Shown here: positions 56,070 through 64,000 of the stretch, in pieces
Position numbering within the stretch: position 1 is the stretch's first letter
Layout: every line of letters begins with the position of its first letter
Assembly: GCA_018065145.1 (NCBI GenBank)
Contig: JAGHTW010000054.1
Span: 1-64,000 of the forward strand
DNA: 64,000 bases
Reading direction: 5' to 3'
Source: Candidatus Prevotella equi
GTDB lineage: Bacteria; Bacteroidota; Bacteroidia; Bacteroidales; Bacteroidaceae
Made by a program: the position numbers and the translations under genes
The notes under the pieces: generated by a model
Seen by the model: only the letters and a program-made list of their open reading frames with translations
The model's database searches: none
Told to the model about the DNA's origin: nothing

Positions 56070-56190
56070 AGTTATCGCAATCTGTTATGTTTTGATATTC
56101 AACGTATGCTTTCTTCGATGTGCAATACGCACCGCCGATACATTCACGTTTATGACGGCACGTATTGCATAATGAGTTGTTATGCTTCAT
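56020..56190 (-). CDS. Small Cys-rich protein
   Basis: MKHNNSLCNTCRHKRECIGGAYCTSKKAY. Confidence 0.5.
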   Translation of the reverse strand: MKHNNSLCNTCRHKRECIGGAYCTSKKAYVEYQNITDCDNYENKARNIRRHLGQDV

Positions 56191-56626
56191 GCTCGAATAC
56201 GTCAAGAATGTTAGTTTCTGAAATCTTGGCGATTTCAAAGTCCATCATGGTCTTATCATAGACTTCAGAGATATTTTTTCTGGCGTTCTCGAAGGTGTTA
56301 CTTTGAACGAGGTGATGGATAATGTTCTTCTTTTCCTTACCTGTCTTTTCGTCAACGGTGATTAAGTTTATTTTGGCGTGATACCACTTGTCGTCAGCAG
56401 GTTTCTCTGTGAAGAACACCTCACGGTAAGGTGCAATCTTTTCGGCTACGATGTCGAAATCTCCGTTGATAAATGCTGAAACTTCGTCCGTCACACATGC
56501 TTCGGCTTCGGAGAAACCGAGTGCGTCTACTACGAACTGTTCAGTTACTTTTTTGGTAGTGCCGTCCTCCGACATTTTATCGTAGCGCACTTTACACTCA
56601 AACCATTTAGAATTTAATGTCTTCAT
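56180..56626 (-). CDS. DUF4494-like protein
   Basis: NSKWFECKVRYDKMSEDGTTKKVTEQFVVDALGFSEAEA. Confidence 0.7.
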   Translation of the reverse strand: MKTLNSKWFECKVRYDKMSEDGTTKKVTEQFVVDALGFSEAEACVTDEVSAFINGDFDIVAEKIAPYREVFFTEKPADDKWYHAKINLITVDEKTGKEKKNIIHHLVQSNTFENARKNISEVYDKTMMDFEIAKISETNILDVFEHEA

Positions 56627-56646
56627 TGTACTTTTCTTTTATATGA

Positions 56647-57045
56647 TTAAAAAATGTCGTCGCTTGCTGGTTGGCTGGAACTAACAGAAGTTCCTTGATT
56701 AGACTGATTAGGGCTTTGATTCGAGGGGGGTGGTGCTGGCTGTGCCTGTTGCTGCTGTGCTGCATTAGCATCAACGTGTTCTACCTTCCACGCTGTGACA
56801 TTGTTGAAATACTTACCGTTATACTCACGGCACTCTATTTCAAGATGCGCTTCTACGAGGTCTCCGCTATGTATGGCGAACTCGTTAATCTTATCCTCGC
56901 CGAAGACGTTGAACAACACCTTTCTTGGGTATCTCTCTTCGGTCTGAATGATGTACTCGCGGCTCTTCCATTCCGTACCGCGTTGACTTACTCCAGAGCG
57001 TATAGGCAATGCCATAATCGCTCTACCTGTCACAATTAAATCCAT
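56647..57045 (-). CDS. ssb: Single-stranded DNA-binding protein (SSB-like)
   Basis: OB-fold-like N-terminus, Q/P-rich linker, acidic C-terminal tip ASDDIF. Confidence 0.75.
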   Translation of the reverse strand: MDLIVTGRAIMALPIRSGVSQRGTEWKSREYIIQTEERYPRKVLFNVFGEDKINEFAIHSGDLVEAHLEIECREYNGKYFNNVTAWKVEHVDANAAQQQQAQPAPPPSNQSPNQSNQGTSVSSSQPASDDIF

Positions 57046-57050
57046 TGTTG

Positions 57051-57578
57051 TTAATTTTTGTTGTCGTTATTGTTTTGGTAATTTTCTAATACTTTGTCTG
57101 CGAGTGTCCAGTAACGCATATTGCCAAGTCTTGCAATCTTTAACTGTTCTTCAATGTAGAGTTTATTGCTTTCCTTGTTTATACCTTTCAGCATAGAGAT
57201 AGACGGTGCTGGAGCGTACACTTGTATAAAACCTCCTTCAGAATATGTCAGCATTCCACATTTAGGCTTATTGCCGTGGAATGACCTCAGTATGGCTTCC
57301 CAACTTTTCTCTGCGATAGACTTTGGGACTGCGTAGTACATGTGCTCCACTTTGTTCTCGTAGTGGTTGGTTGTCTTTGCAAAGTCTGCCAAGAGGTCTT
57401 GATAACTTCTCTTGATTTCTATCTCTGTAAGGTAGCCTGACGGTGTCATAACAAGCAGGTCGGCTTCGTGGGTATTGAAGAACCCCCAAGACACGTTAGG
57501 CACAACGATGTTCTTGCGCCAACCAGAGTATGTTGCGAGATAAAATTCTATCTCATGTATATTCAGTTTGGTATCCAT
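57051..57578 (-). CDS. MmcB-like / PD-(D/E)XK nuclease-like protein
   Basis: HEADLLVMTPSGYLTEIEIKRSYQDLLADFAKT...HMYYAVPKSI. Confidence 0.6.
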   Translation of the reverse strand: MDTKLNIHEIEFYLATYSGWRKNIVVPNVSWGFFNTHEADLLVMTPSGYLTEIEIKRSYQDLLADFAKTTNHYENKVEHMYYAVPKSIAEKSWEAILRSFHGNKPKCGMLTYSEGGFIQVYAPAPSISMLKGINKESNKLYIEEQLKIARLGNMRYWTLADKVLENYQNNNDNKN

Positions 57579-57579
57579 A

Positions 57580-57798
57580 TCAAGAAAGGCTTTGAATAGC
57601 TGACTTACGGCATTCCTGCACAATTTTACATATATCTCCGTTCAACTGGTCTTGTCTTACAAGTGGGATATCCTTGTAGCAGATATAAAGTTGTCCGTTA
57701 AACTCTCTAACTTGAATACTGTCGTTGTATTCGCGCTTCTTGTCGTTTAGGTCGTTTTTGTTAACCCAATCGAGGTAGATTTTGATAGGATTTCTCAT
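57580..57798 (-). CDS. Hypothetical protein
   Basis: ORF, start MRNPIKIYLD preferred. Confidence 0.5.
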   Translation of the reverse strand: MRNPIKIYLDWVNKNDLNDKKREYNDSIQVREFNGQLYICYKDIPLVRQDQLNGDICKIVQECRKSAIQSLS

Positions 57799-57822
57799 TT
57801 TTTTCTTCTTTTTTTTGTGTAA

Positions 57823-57854
57823 AAGAAGACCGCAAGACAATCTTTACGGTCTTC
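57823..57854 (-). terminator. Leader hairpin/attenuator candidate between promoter and first gene
   Basis: gaagaccg...cggtcttc followed by TTCTTTT on minus strand. Confidence 0.45.
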
Positions 57855-57897
57855 TGCTAATTAACTTAATAACTTATTAAACTAACCTAAACATTTG

Positions 57898-57928
57898 CAA
57901 AGGTAGTAAAAGTTTTTTATACGGCAAA
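57898..57928 (-). promoter_or_regulatory. Promoter TTTG-N19-TACCTTTG (minus strand)
   Basis: caaaggta 57898-57905, caaa 57925-57928 on plus. Confidence 0.65.
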
Positions 57929-57933
57929 ATTTA

Positions 57934-58128
57934 TTAACTATTTTTTAGGATGTAACAATCCTTTTCCGCACCAAATGTGAGTAGAGAACCAGACGGCTCA
58001 CTGCGTACATCAATAACCATTATCTCATTAAAGAGGTCGTACTGAACTCTGTAGCGGCTCTCCTTGTAACAAACTATCTGCTTGTTATCAAGTGCTTCTT
58101 TGATTTCTTCTCTTGTCATACCTTCCAA
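57934..58128 (-). CDS. Hypothetical protein
   Basis: 64-aa ORF. Confidence 0.45.
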   Translation of the reverse strand: MEGMTREEIKEALDNKQIVCYKESRYRVQYDLFNEIMVIDVRSEPSGSLLTFGAEKDCYILKNS

Positions 58129-58670
58129 TATTCTTTAAGTTCATTCTGAAATGCTTCTGTTTTGTCGTAGCCACAACACTGTGCTTCTGGACATCGCCCA
58201 CGGTAGCAACACTCACGTCTCATAACGCTTGCAACCACAGGGTCTATTTCTTCAATAGCCTCCCTAATCTTATACCAAGCCAAGCGCGTCTCTGGGTGCG
58301 CTTTGTGGCACAATCTTTTGCGGCTAATATTAACGAGTGCCTGTGCGTTGGCAGAAAACTGTACTCCTACCAGTGCGTCCTGCTTTAACTCGCTTCTTGG
58401 AGTGCCAGACGTTGTACGGTCTTCTCTCTGGGTGGTTACGAATTTCTCAACACCCATAAAATGTCTTACGAGGTGCATGACTACGTAGTAGGGAACATCT
58501 GTCAACTGAATGTCGAACTCAAGCAGACGGAAAGGAGAATGTTCACTTAATGCAATCTTTTTCTTCCATTGGTCGGAGGGTTCGTGACCCAACTCTTCTT
58601 TGTGTGCGGTAAAACGTGCGGCATTTACTACACGTTCCCAACCTGTGATTTTTTTGACTTTTACTTTCAT
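58116..58670 (-). CDS. ThyX-like FAD-dependent thymidylate synthase
   Basis: YYVVMHLVRHFMGVEKFVTTQREDRTTSGTPRSELKQD. Confidence 0.65.
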   Translation of the reverse strand: MKVKVKKITGWERVVNAARFTAHKEELGHEPSDQWKKKIALSEHSPFRLLEFDIQLTDVPYYVVMHLVRHFMGVEKFVTTQREDRTTSGTPRSELKQDALVGVQFSANAQALVNISRKRLCHKAHPETRLAWYKIREAIEEIDPVVASVMRRECCYRGRCPEAQCCGYDKTEAFQNELKEYWKV

Positions 58671-58687
58671 AAGCGTTGTTTTCGTAT

Positions 58688-59488
58688 TTAATCGAATAAT
58701 GATATTTGAGATTCTTCTTTATGTATTCTTTCGCTTGCCTTGGAGAAATACTCTTGGTTCAACTCGAAGCCGATGTACTTGCGCTTCTCTCGTATGGCGG
58801 CTATGATTGTAGAACCACTACCCATCGTATTATCTAATACGACCTCGCCTTCATTAGTGTACGTTCTTATGAGCCAACGGAGTAAGTCTACGCTCTTCTG
58901 AGTTGGATGGAATACTTCTTTGCCGTGTTCTTTCTTGAAATGCAGTACGGAATGAGGAAATGATTTGCCAGTCGGCGGTACAACTTTGATACTGCTTTTG
59001 TCGTAGTCGTAAAGTTGTCCTACTTTGTTTCGCTTTATTTCTCCGTAGCACTGGTTGGTTTCCTTATGTACGCCGTTACCTGTGCTATGACTTTCTCCGT
59101 CACGCCACTGCGGATTGTAGGTAGGTTGACTGCGGTAGAACACCGCTATATCCTCATGGCTACGCATAGGCATACGATTGGCGTTGAGGAAGCCTGTGGC
59201 TCTGCTTTTCTCCCAGATAAGGTTGTACTTCCAGAGTTTAGGCTGTGACATCATGAGTTGCGCGGTAAACATTCCTTGGCAGAATAATACTATGGCTGCA
59301 TTAGGCTTTGCTATGCGTAGGTATTGCTCCCACAGAGGCTCAAAAGGGATTATTCTATCCCATTGAACGTGTTTGTTGTTCCGATGGAGCACAGAATATG
59401 GAGGGTCTGCTAATATCATGTCCACGCTTGCGTCTGGTATTTCTTTCATGAGTTCCAGACAATCACCTTGTTTGATGTAACTTTCCAT
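58688..59488 (-). CDS. DNA adenine/cytosine-N4 methyltransferase (DPPY)
   Basis: MILADPPYSVLHR, HPTQKSVDLLRWLIRTYTNEGEVVLDNTMGSGSTIIAA. Confidence 0.9.
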   Translation of the reverse strand: MESYIKQGDCLELMKEIPDASVDMILADPPYSVLHRNNKHVQWDRIIPFEPLWEQYLRIAKPNAAIVLFCQGMFTAQLMMSQPKLWKYNLIWEKSRATGFLNANRMPMRSHEDIAVFYRSQPTYNPQWRDGESHSTGNGVHKETNQCYGEIKRNKVGQLYDYDKSSIKVVPPTGKSFPHSVLHFKKEHGKEVFHPTQKSVDLLRWLIRTYTNEGEVVLDNTMGSGSTIIAAIREKRKYIGFELNQEYFSKASERIHKEESQISLFD

Positions 59489-59489
59489 A

Positions 59490-59630
59490 TTACGCCTCCT
59501 TTGCTTCTATTGTAGCCTTGCAGGGCATACATATCTTGATAGTTTCGAGTGCATCTTCAAAAGTCCTAAACGTCATGTTGTTCATCACTCCCTTGATTTG
59601 CACGATATACTTATATGATTTTATTGTCAT
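59490..59630 (-). CDS. Small hypothetical protein (46 aa)
   Basis: MTIKSYKYIVQIKGVMNNMTFRTFEDALETIKICMPCKATIEAKEA. Confidence 0.45.
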   Translation of the reverse strand: MTIKSYKYIVQIKGVMNNMTFRTFEDALETIKICMPCKATIEAKEA

Positions 59631-59757
59631 ATCTTTGTCTGTAAGTTTTCCAAGTTTTCAATCTTCTGTTAATCTCTGACAATATACGACTAAGATATTC
59701 GTCGTCGTATTCGAGGTCGATAACGTCAAGTACGCATATAAGTTCGTTCTTTGTCAT
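59611..59757 (-). CDS. Small hypothetical protein (48 aa)
   Basis: MTKNELICVLDVIDLEYDDEYLSRILSEINRRLKTWKTYRQRYDNKII. Confidence 0.45.
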   Translation of the reverse strand: MTKNELICVLDVIDLEYDDEYLSRILSEINRRLKTWKTYRQRYDNKII

Positions 59758-60038
59758 TGCTTGTCCTCCCATGCTTTACGATAACCTGCTTCGTAACCTC
59801 TATCAAAATAGTTTACGCCAATAGATATTGCTGCAAGTCTGTAAGGATTATTATGGTCTTTTTTTAATTTTGTTATATTCGCACGTATTCTATCCCTGTC
59901 AACAGGTTCTTCAAGTTTTTTCTTTAACTTTTTGTAGTTTGACTCCCACAGAGAGACCTGTGAGAGATAGCGCATGTGCAAAGCGTCTAATTCGTCTCGG
60001 AGTTGTTCATTTTCCGCTTCAAGTTCTTCTATTGTCAT
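59754..60038 (-). CDS. Coiled-coil hypothetical protein
   Basis: 94-aa ORF. Confidence 0.5.
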   Translation of the reverse strand: MTIEELEAENEQLRDELDALHMRYLSQVSLWESNYKKLKKKLEEPVDRDRIRANITKLKKDHNNPYRLAAISIGVNYFDRGYEAGYRKAWEDKQ

Positions 60039-60457
60039 TGTTTACCCTCCATTTCTCTAAGCGCGATGTCGCTTACATTGTCCATTATTATACCGTTGTT
60101 TCTTTTTGGAGTAAATATCACTTCTACGTCAAGGTGTCGTGTTATCTTTACCTCGTAGAATTTTTTAACAAACTCGTCATTTGCATAACCCTCAACGTAG
60201 GTTTCGTGCTTGATAGCGTGGTAGAGACTGTTGTCGTTGGTGCTGAGTCTAACCCTGCTTCTGGGGTCTACGTGGAACAACGCCGACCATGCACAGATTA
60301 ACTCTATCTCGTGGGCAGATTTGCGTGTGTTCGGGGCAAAATGTTTACTCTTGAGAACTGCCTCGTCTGGATTGCCGTTATATACAGCGTAGCAACCTCC
60401 TCCGTTACCTGTTTCTCGGTCAAAATGACCCTTTACATAGATTTCGTATTCGTTCAT
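60035..60457 (-). CDS. RNase H-fold-like protein
   Basis: IYVKGHFDRETGNGGGCYAVYNG...AHEIELICAWSAL...STNDNSLYHAI. Confidence 0.5.
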   Translation of the reverse strand: MNEYEIYVKGHFDRETGNGGGCYAVYNGNPDEAVLKSKHFAPNTRKSAHEIELICAWSALFHVDPRSRVRLSTNDNSLYHAIKHETYVEGYANDEFVKKFYEVKITRHLDVEVIFTPKRNNGIIMDNVSDIALREMEGKQ

Positions 60458-61425
60458 TGTTCAAAAAGATTTGTTTGTTGTATAAATTGCTCGTCTGGTA
60501 AAACTTTGCCAGTAACTGCTAACATCTTTCTTACGGCTTCCCTATATGTAACGCCATTATTGGTGTAATTCATTATGGCTTTGTAGTATTTAGGGTAGTA
60601 GTGATAAAGAAGGTCAAATCTTACATCGTCGTTGTGATACGCTCCCATAGCGCAACCGACACAACCTGTACGTTCTACGCAACCATAGTATATCTTTGGA
60701 ATTTCCACTTTGTACTTCTTTATGTAATCCCATATATCCTTGTCTGTCCATATTGACAAAGGCAGAGAACTTGACTTTTCTATCGTATCACCGAAGACAT
60801 TGCAACCACCGCGTCTGATATAAGTCTTTTCTCTCAACTGGCTTTCACTTGCCAATGTACCAAGAATAGGTGCAAGTCCATATTGCTTTGCTATACGATG
60901 TGACGGCTCTTTCTTCAATTTGTCGCAACACATATTACTTGTATGATACGGCTCGTCTATTAGGTATCTCCATCGTTTTGCAAGTTTGAACCTACTATCT
61001 GGATTTATAAGACCCAATGCTTTTTTAGACTTTATACAGTTTGGATTTATACGGATAGTATGCACATTTTCCCCCACCTCTTTGCTTACCAGAGGGAAAC
61101 CGTATTTTGCCCAGACTTGTTTCGGTGTTAGTAATGGTCTAATTATCAGTAGTTTACCCCCCCCTAATTCTATTTTCTTTTGTTGTTCTCTGGCAAAATA
61201 TACGAGGTCGGGGTACTCACAACCAGTATTTACGAACACACAAGTCACGTCTGGTTTTACTCTTCTTACGAGGTCTACCAATACACAAGAGTCTTTTCCC
61301 ATGCTCCAAGCCACATAAACCTTACCATTCATTCTTGCAATAAAGTTATCTATGACTTCCAGACTATGATATATTTTCTGGTCGAGCGTCCAATTTTGTC
61401 TTTCCTGTAATGTTTTTAAGTCCAT
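60454..61425 (-). CDS. PAPS reductase-like PP-loop protein
   Basis: VAWSMGKDSCVLVDLVRRV, FVNTGCEYPDLVYF, GCVERTGCVGCAMGAY. Confidence 0.85.
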   Translation of the reverse strand: MDLKTLQERQNWTLDQKIYHSLEVIDNFIARMNGKVYVAWSMGKDSCVLVDLVRRVKPDVTCVFVNTGCEYPDLVYFAREQQKKIELGGGKLLIIRPLLTPKQVWAKYGFPLVSKEVGENVHTIRINPNCIKSKKALGLINPDSRFKLAKRWRYLIDEPYHTSNMCCDKLKKEPSHRIAKQYGLAPILGTLASESQLREKTYIRRGGCNVFGDTIEKSSSLPLSIWTDKDIWDYIKKYKVEIPKIYYGCVERTGCVGCAMGAYHNDDVRFDLLYHYYPKYYKAIMNYTNNGVTYREAVRKMLAVTGKVLPDEQFIQQTNLFEQ

Positions 61426-61436
61426 ATTTCTTTATT

Positions 61437-62165
61437 TTAACAAAAGGCATTCATAACTCTATTTTCACACTCGCTTTGAGTATATGCTAAAACGTATCGT
61501 CTATTTCCTATACGATTGTAGTCACATTCTTCAAGCATATACAGAAAGTCTTCAATAGTATGTCCTTTACCAAGGGTTACTTTTAGTTCGATGATATTAT
61601 CAAATACAAAATACTCCCCTATAAAATGGTCGTATAGATATACTTTCTTGTCCATATCTATCCTATCCCATTTTACTCTGGTGACATTTTGGCGAATACC
61701 CTCCTGTACGTCATTGACTTGTGAAAGATATTTTTCACGAATGACATCAAAGTTTCTGTGCTTTTTCTTTCTCTTCATAGCACATTGAACCATTCTGTCT
61801 ATGATAAAGTCTTCTGATATTTCGTTCATCTGAAGAACTTCCTCGTTTGTAAAACGAGCGACATACATTTGTTTGTCGTGTATTATCTTTTCTTTTTCTC
61901 GGTCTATTTGTTGCTGTTCCGCAGTATTGTGTTCAGCACCGTCTATTTCGACGTATATTCGCAGTTTTGGAAGCCAAAAATCAAAGAAACACCACCTTGT
62001 ACCAAACTTGTAGTTTGTCTTCTCTCTCATAAAGTAGACATTCGCTTTTGTTAAAAGTTGGGCAAACTTTGTTTCTGCTTCACTCTTTTTGTTCTGGAGT
62101 TTCAATCTTAATTGATTCGTATTCTCCTTAATAAACTTTTCTGTACTTTTACTGTTATTTATCAT
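61437..62165 (-). CDS. DUF559/Vsr-like endonuclease domain with uncharacterised C-terminus
   Basis: SEAETKFAQLLTKANVYFMREKTNY...FDFWLPKLRIYVEIDGAEHN. Confidence 0.7.
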   Translation of the reverse strand: MINNSKSTEKFIKENTNQLRLKLQNKKSEAETKFAQLLTKANVYFMREKTNYKFGTRWCFFDFWLPKLRIYVEIDGAEHNTAEQQQIDREKEKIIHDKQMYVARFTNEEVLQMNEISEDFIIDRMVQCAMKRKKKHRNFDVIREKYLSQVNDVQEGIRQNVTRVKWDRIDMDKKVYLYDHFIGEYFVFDNIIELKVTLGKGHTIEDFLYMLEECDYNRIGNRRYVLAYTQSECENRVMNAFC

Positions 62166-62204
62166 ATTCTCTATATTTTAAGAAATAAAAACTGAAACAT
62201 CTAA

Positions 62205-62655
62205 GACTCGGTTGTAAAGACCCCTTAAGGCGATGAAAAATCGTCTTTTTTAACCTCAAAAGGTCTAAACTCTTTCTGACGACACCGTCGACTTCGGAGG
62301 GGACGACCACAAACTACTGCTTCTTCCCATAACGGCTTTGTTGTTAGCTCAACCTGTACACGCTTCCGTTCTTAACCTGCGTTGCCCTTGGTACAGTTCC
62401 CTGTAGGCTTCATCGTTTGCAGTCCCCAGTGGCTTCTTACTTCACGTTGACAAAAAGACTGCGATGGTCTAATGTGACGGTATTCTCCTTTGTTCCTTCT
62501 CCATTTCGCTCGGTTGGGACACAAAAAGAGAAGCCGTCTTCGGACAAGTAGCGGATTGTCTTCGGACGGCTTCGTATATGGATGTGCCTCTTATGTGGCT
62601 TCACCTTGTTTCTTAACCTATCTCGTGATTACGACCGCTACTCCGTATCATTTGA
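62205..62655 (-). ncRNA. Candidate large structured ncRNA
   Basis: ~450-nt ORF-poor segment behind promoter 62661-62691 (-); 44-nt hairpin at 62530-62573 with 9-bp outer stem, symmetric loop and inner stem. Confidence 0.45.
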
Positions 62656-62660
62656 CGGTG

Positions 62661-62691
62661 CAAAGTTACGACTTTATTTCTTGTCGTCAAA
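62661..62691 (-). promoter_or_regulatory. Promoter TTTG-N19-TAACTTTG driving candidate ncRNA
   Basis: caaagtta 62661-62668, caaa 62688-62691 on plus. Confidence 0.7.
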
Positions 62692-62737
62692 ATATTTTTA
62701 CAATTTTTAAGAAAAAAAAGTTTCTCGGTTATTAGCA

Positions 62738-62754
62738 CCCCTACATAGTAGGGG
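62738..62754. terminator. Stem-loop CCCCTAC-ATA-GTAGGGG
   Basis: Perfect 7-bp hairpin between 62759-63022 (-) and promoter. Confidence 0.5.
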
Positions 62755-62758
62755 CTGT

Positions 62759-63022
62759 TTATTCAATAAAATACGCTTCACAGGAAACGAGTTTACCTTT
62801 ATGACTGCGGACGTGCTTACGGAAGCCAATCTGTGTTCCAAGGAGGTAATTTTCTACGTTTCTCAAATCCTCTCTGATAAGATTGACGATTGCTCTGGTA
62901 TAGACTTTGTCTTTGCTGTGCTTACCACTGACGAACATAGTCATGCCGTCGTCGTCGTAGAGTTTTATGAGCATCAGTCTCGCGCCTTGCATTCTGTTGC
63001 TCCAATCATGTAGATTTTCCAT
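62759..63022 (-). CDS. Hypothetical protein
   Basis: 87-aa ORF. Confidence 0.5.
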   Translation of the reverse strand: MENLHDWSNRMQGARLMLIKLYDDDGMTMFVSGKHSKDKVYTRAIVNLIREDLRNVENYLLGTQIGFRKHVRSHKGKLVSCEAYFIE

Positions 63023-63881
63023 TTTCGTAATAATTTAAGTATCGTTTTAAGAATTTCATTGCCCTACTGCATTCCGACCTAACAGTAGAAGTTTTTGAGT
63101 TTGTTATTTTTGCTATTTCAGAGTGGCTGTAGCCTTCGATGTAGTGTCGGACGTAGTTTTGTCTCTTAGTGCCGTGTAAGACGGGTATGAGGTCTATTTC
63201 AAATCCTTTATCCTTTGAGTGGCATAAATCAGCATCATATACATTCATTTTTTTGTGGTCAAAGAAGTCATAAGAACGTCTGACCCCTTGCTTCTTCCAG
63301 AGTCCAACAAAGTTGTCGTCAAGATAGACGGTGGAATTATAACCTGTGGTGGTGAGATAAAGGAATACTTCAGACGTTATGTCTTTTGCGTCTTCAAAGT
63401 TTATTCCTGTACGCCATTGCAAGAAGTAGCATACCTTTCTGAAATTATCCTTGTAAACATCTGCAAGCAGGTTCATCCTGTCAACGTATTCTTGGTGGAA
63501 CACCTTCTCTGGTATATACAAGTTTGATAATATGCAGTTGTATTGATTACCGTCCTTGAATGAGGGTAGGATTTTATCTTGCCATGTCTTTACTACGAAT
63601 GCGTTATACATACAGAGGCACAGGTCTGTCTGGTGGTCTTTTGCATCTGAACTCCACCGCATAGACCATCCTCTTTTTAGCCTTATGTTCTTCTTCTGTC
63701 TGACAATGTACCTATCTCCGATTTTCTGTACTCCGAACGTGTGCCCTTTGTCGGATATGTAATACATAATGTTGCCGTTTACAGGAAGAGGAACGAGAGC
63801 CACATTTGACTGTGCTCTCAATTCCATTTCCTGTATTGCGTCAGGCAGAGTATCACTGAAGAAGCCATTGCCTATAACCAT
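63006..63881 (-). CDS. Sigma-70/ECF-like factor with N-terminal HNH/NUMOD-like region
   Basis: C-terminal sigma-like FEDAKDITSEVFLYL... and YVRHYIEGYSHSEIAKITNSKTSTVRSECSRAMKFLKRYL; N-terminus MYYISDKGHTFGV...DGNQYNCILSNLYIP. Confidence 0.6.
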   Translation of the reverse strand: MVIGNGFFSDTLPDAIQEMELRAQSNVALVPLPVNGNIMYYISDKGHTFGVQKIGDRYIVRQKKNIRLKRGWSMRWSSDAKDHQTDLCLCMYNAFVVKTWQDKILPSFKDGNQYNCILSNLYIPEKVFHQEYVDRMNLLADVYKDNFRKVCYFLQWRTGINFEDAKDITSEVFLYLTTTGYNSTVYLDDNFVGLWKKQGVRRSYDFFDHKKMNVYDADLCHSKDKGFEIDLIPVLHGTKRQNYVRHYIEGYSHSEIAKITNSKTSTVRSECSRAMKFLKRYLNYYENGKST

Positions 63882-64000
63882 TGCTTTACATACAATTTGA
63901 TGTTATACCTTTTCTTCATCAAGTCGTGAACCCATTGCGGACACTCCTTTGAGCCTTCAAGTTCCTTGACGTAACCTTTCAGTACAGAGGCAAATTCTGC
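63872..64000 (-). CDS. Partial ORF running off window end
   Basis: Minus frame ...AEFASVLKGYVKELEGSKECPQWVHDLMKKRYNIKLYVKQWL*. Confidence 0.5.
   Translation of the reverse strand, partial: AEFASVLKGYVKELEGSKECPQWVHDLMKKRYNIKLYVKQWL

Noticed and set aside
62205-62655. Candidate ncRNA as tmRNA or RNase P RNA
   Set aside because: No tRNA-like T-arm/acceptor ends, tag ORF or conserved RNase P core motifs recognised
1-64000. CRISPR arrays, rRNA genes or insertion sequences
   Set aside because: No regularly spaced repeats, rRNA-like sequence or transposase ORFs were seen

Overview
The window is most of a tailed-phage (siphovirus-type) genome with Bacteroidales-like signals: recurrent TTTG-N19-21-TAnnTTTG promoters and gene families typical of gut Bacteroides/Prevotella phages. 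The host is inferred. About 0-44.9 kb is + strand: small early ORFs, a primase-helicase, a diversity-generating retroelement (DGR), tail/baseplate genes, TerL, portal, endolysin, capsid, tail chaperones with a -1 frameshift, and a tape measure. About 44.8-64 kb is - strand: dUTPase, RuvC-like, a fragmented C5 DNA methyltransferase, RecT, SbcC/Rad50-like ATPase, serine recombinase, four tRNA/tRNA-like genes, SSB, ThyX, an adenine/cytosine-N4 methyltransferase, a PAPS-reductase-like protein, a DUF559/Vsr-like nuclease and a sigma-like factor. The points most worth following up are: (1) a DGR with 15 of 18 TR/VR mismatches at TR adenines, whose RT reads YCDN at the normal YxDD site; (2) a C5 methyltransferase broken into four overlapping ORFs, with PTLKA-type recognition-like modules starting exactly 148 nt apart and each in the +1 frame; (3) a ~450-nt ORF-poor, promoter-driven, structured segment (62.2-62.65 kb) that is a candidate large phage ncRNA; (4) terminator hairpins whose loop supplies the -33 TTTG box of the next promoter; (5) a three-way-junction-like leader RNA before terL; (6) a duplicated micro-protein family at about 50 kb. 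All calls come from reading the sequence and the supplied ORFs; no database search was run.
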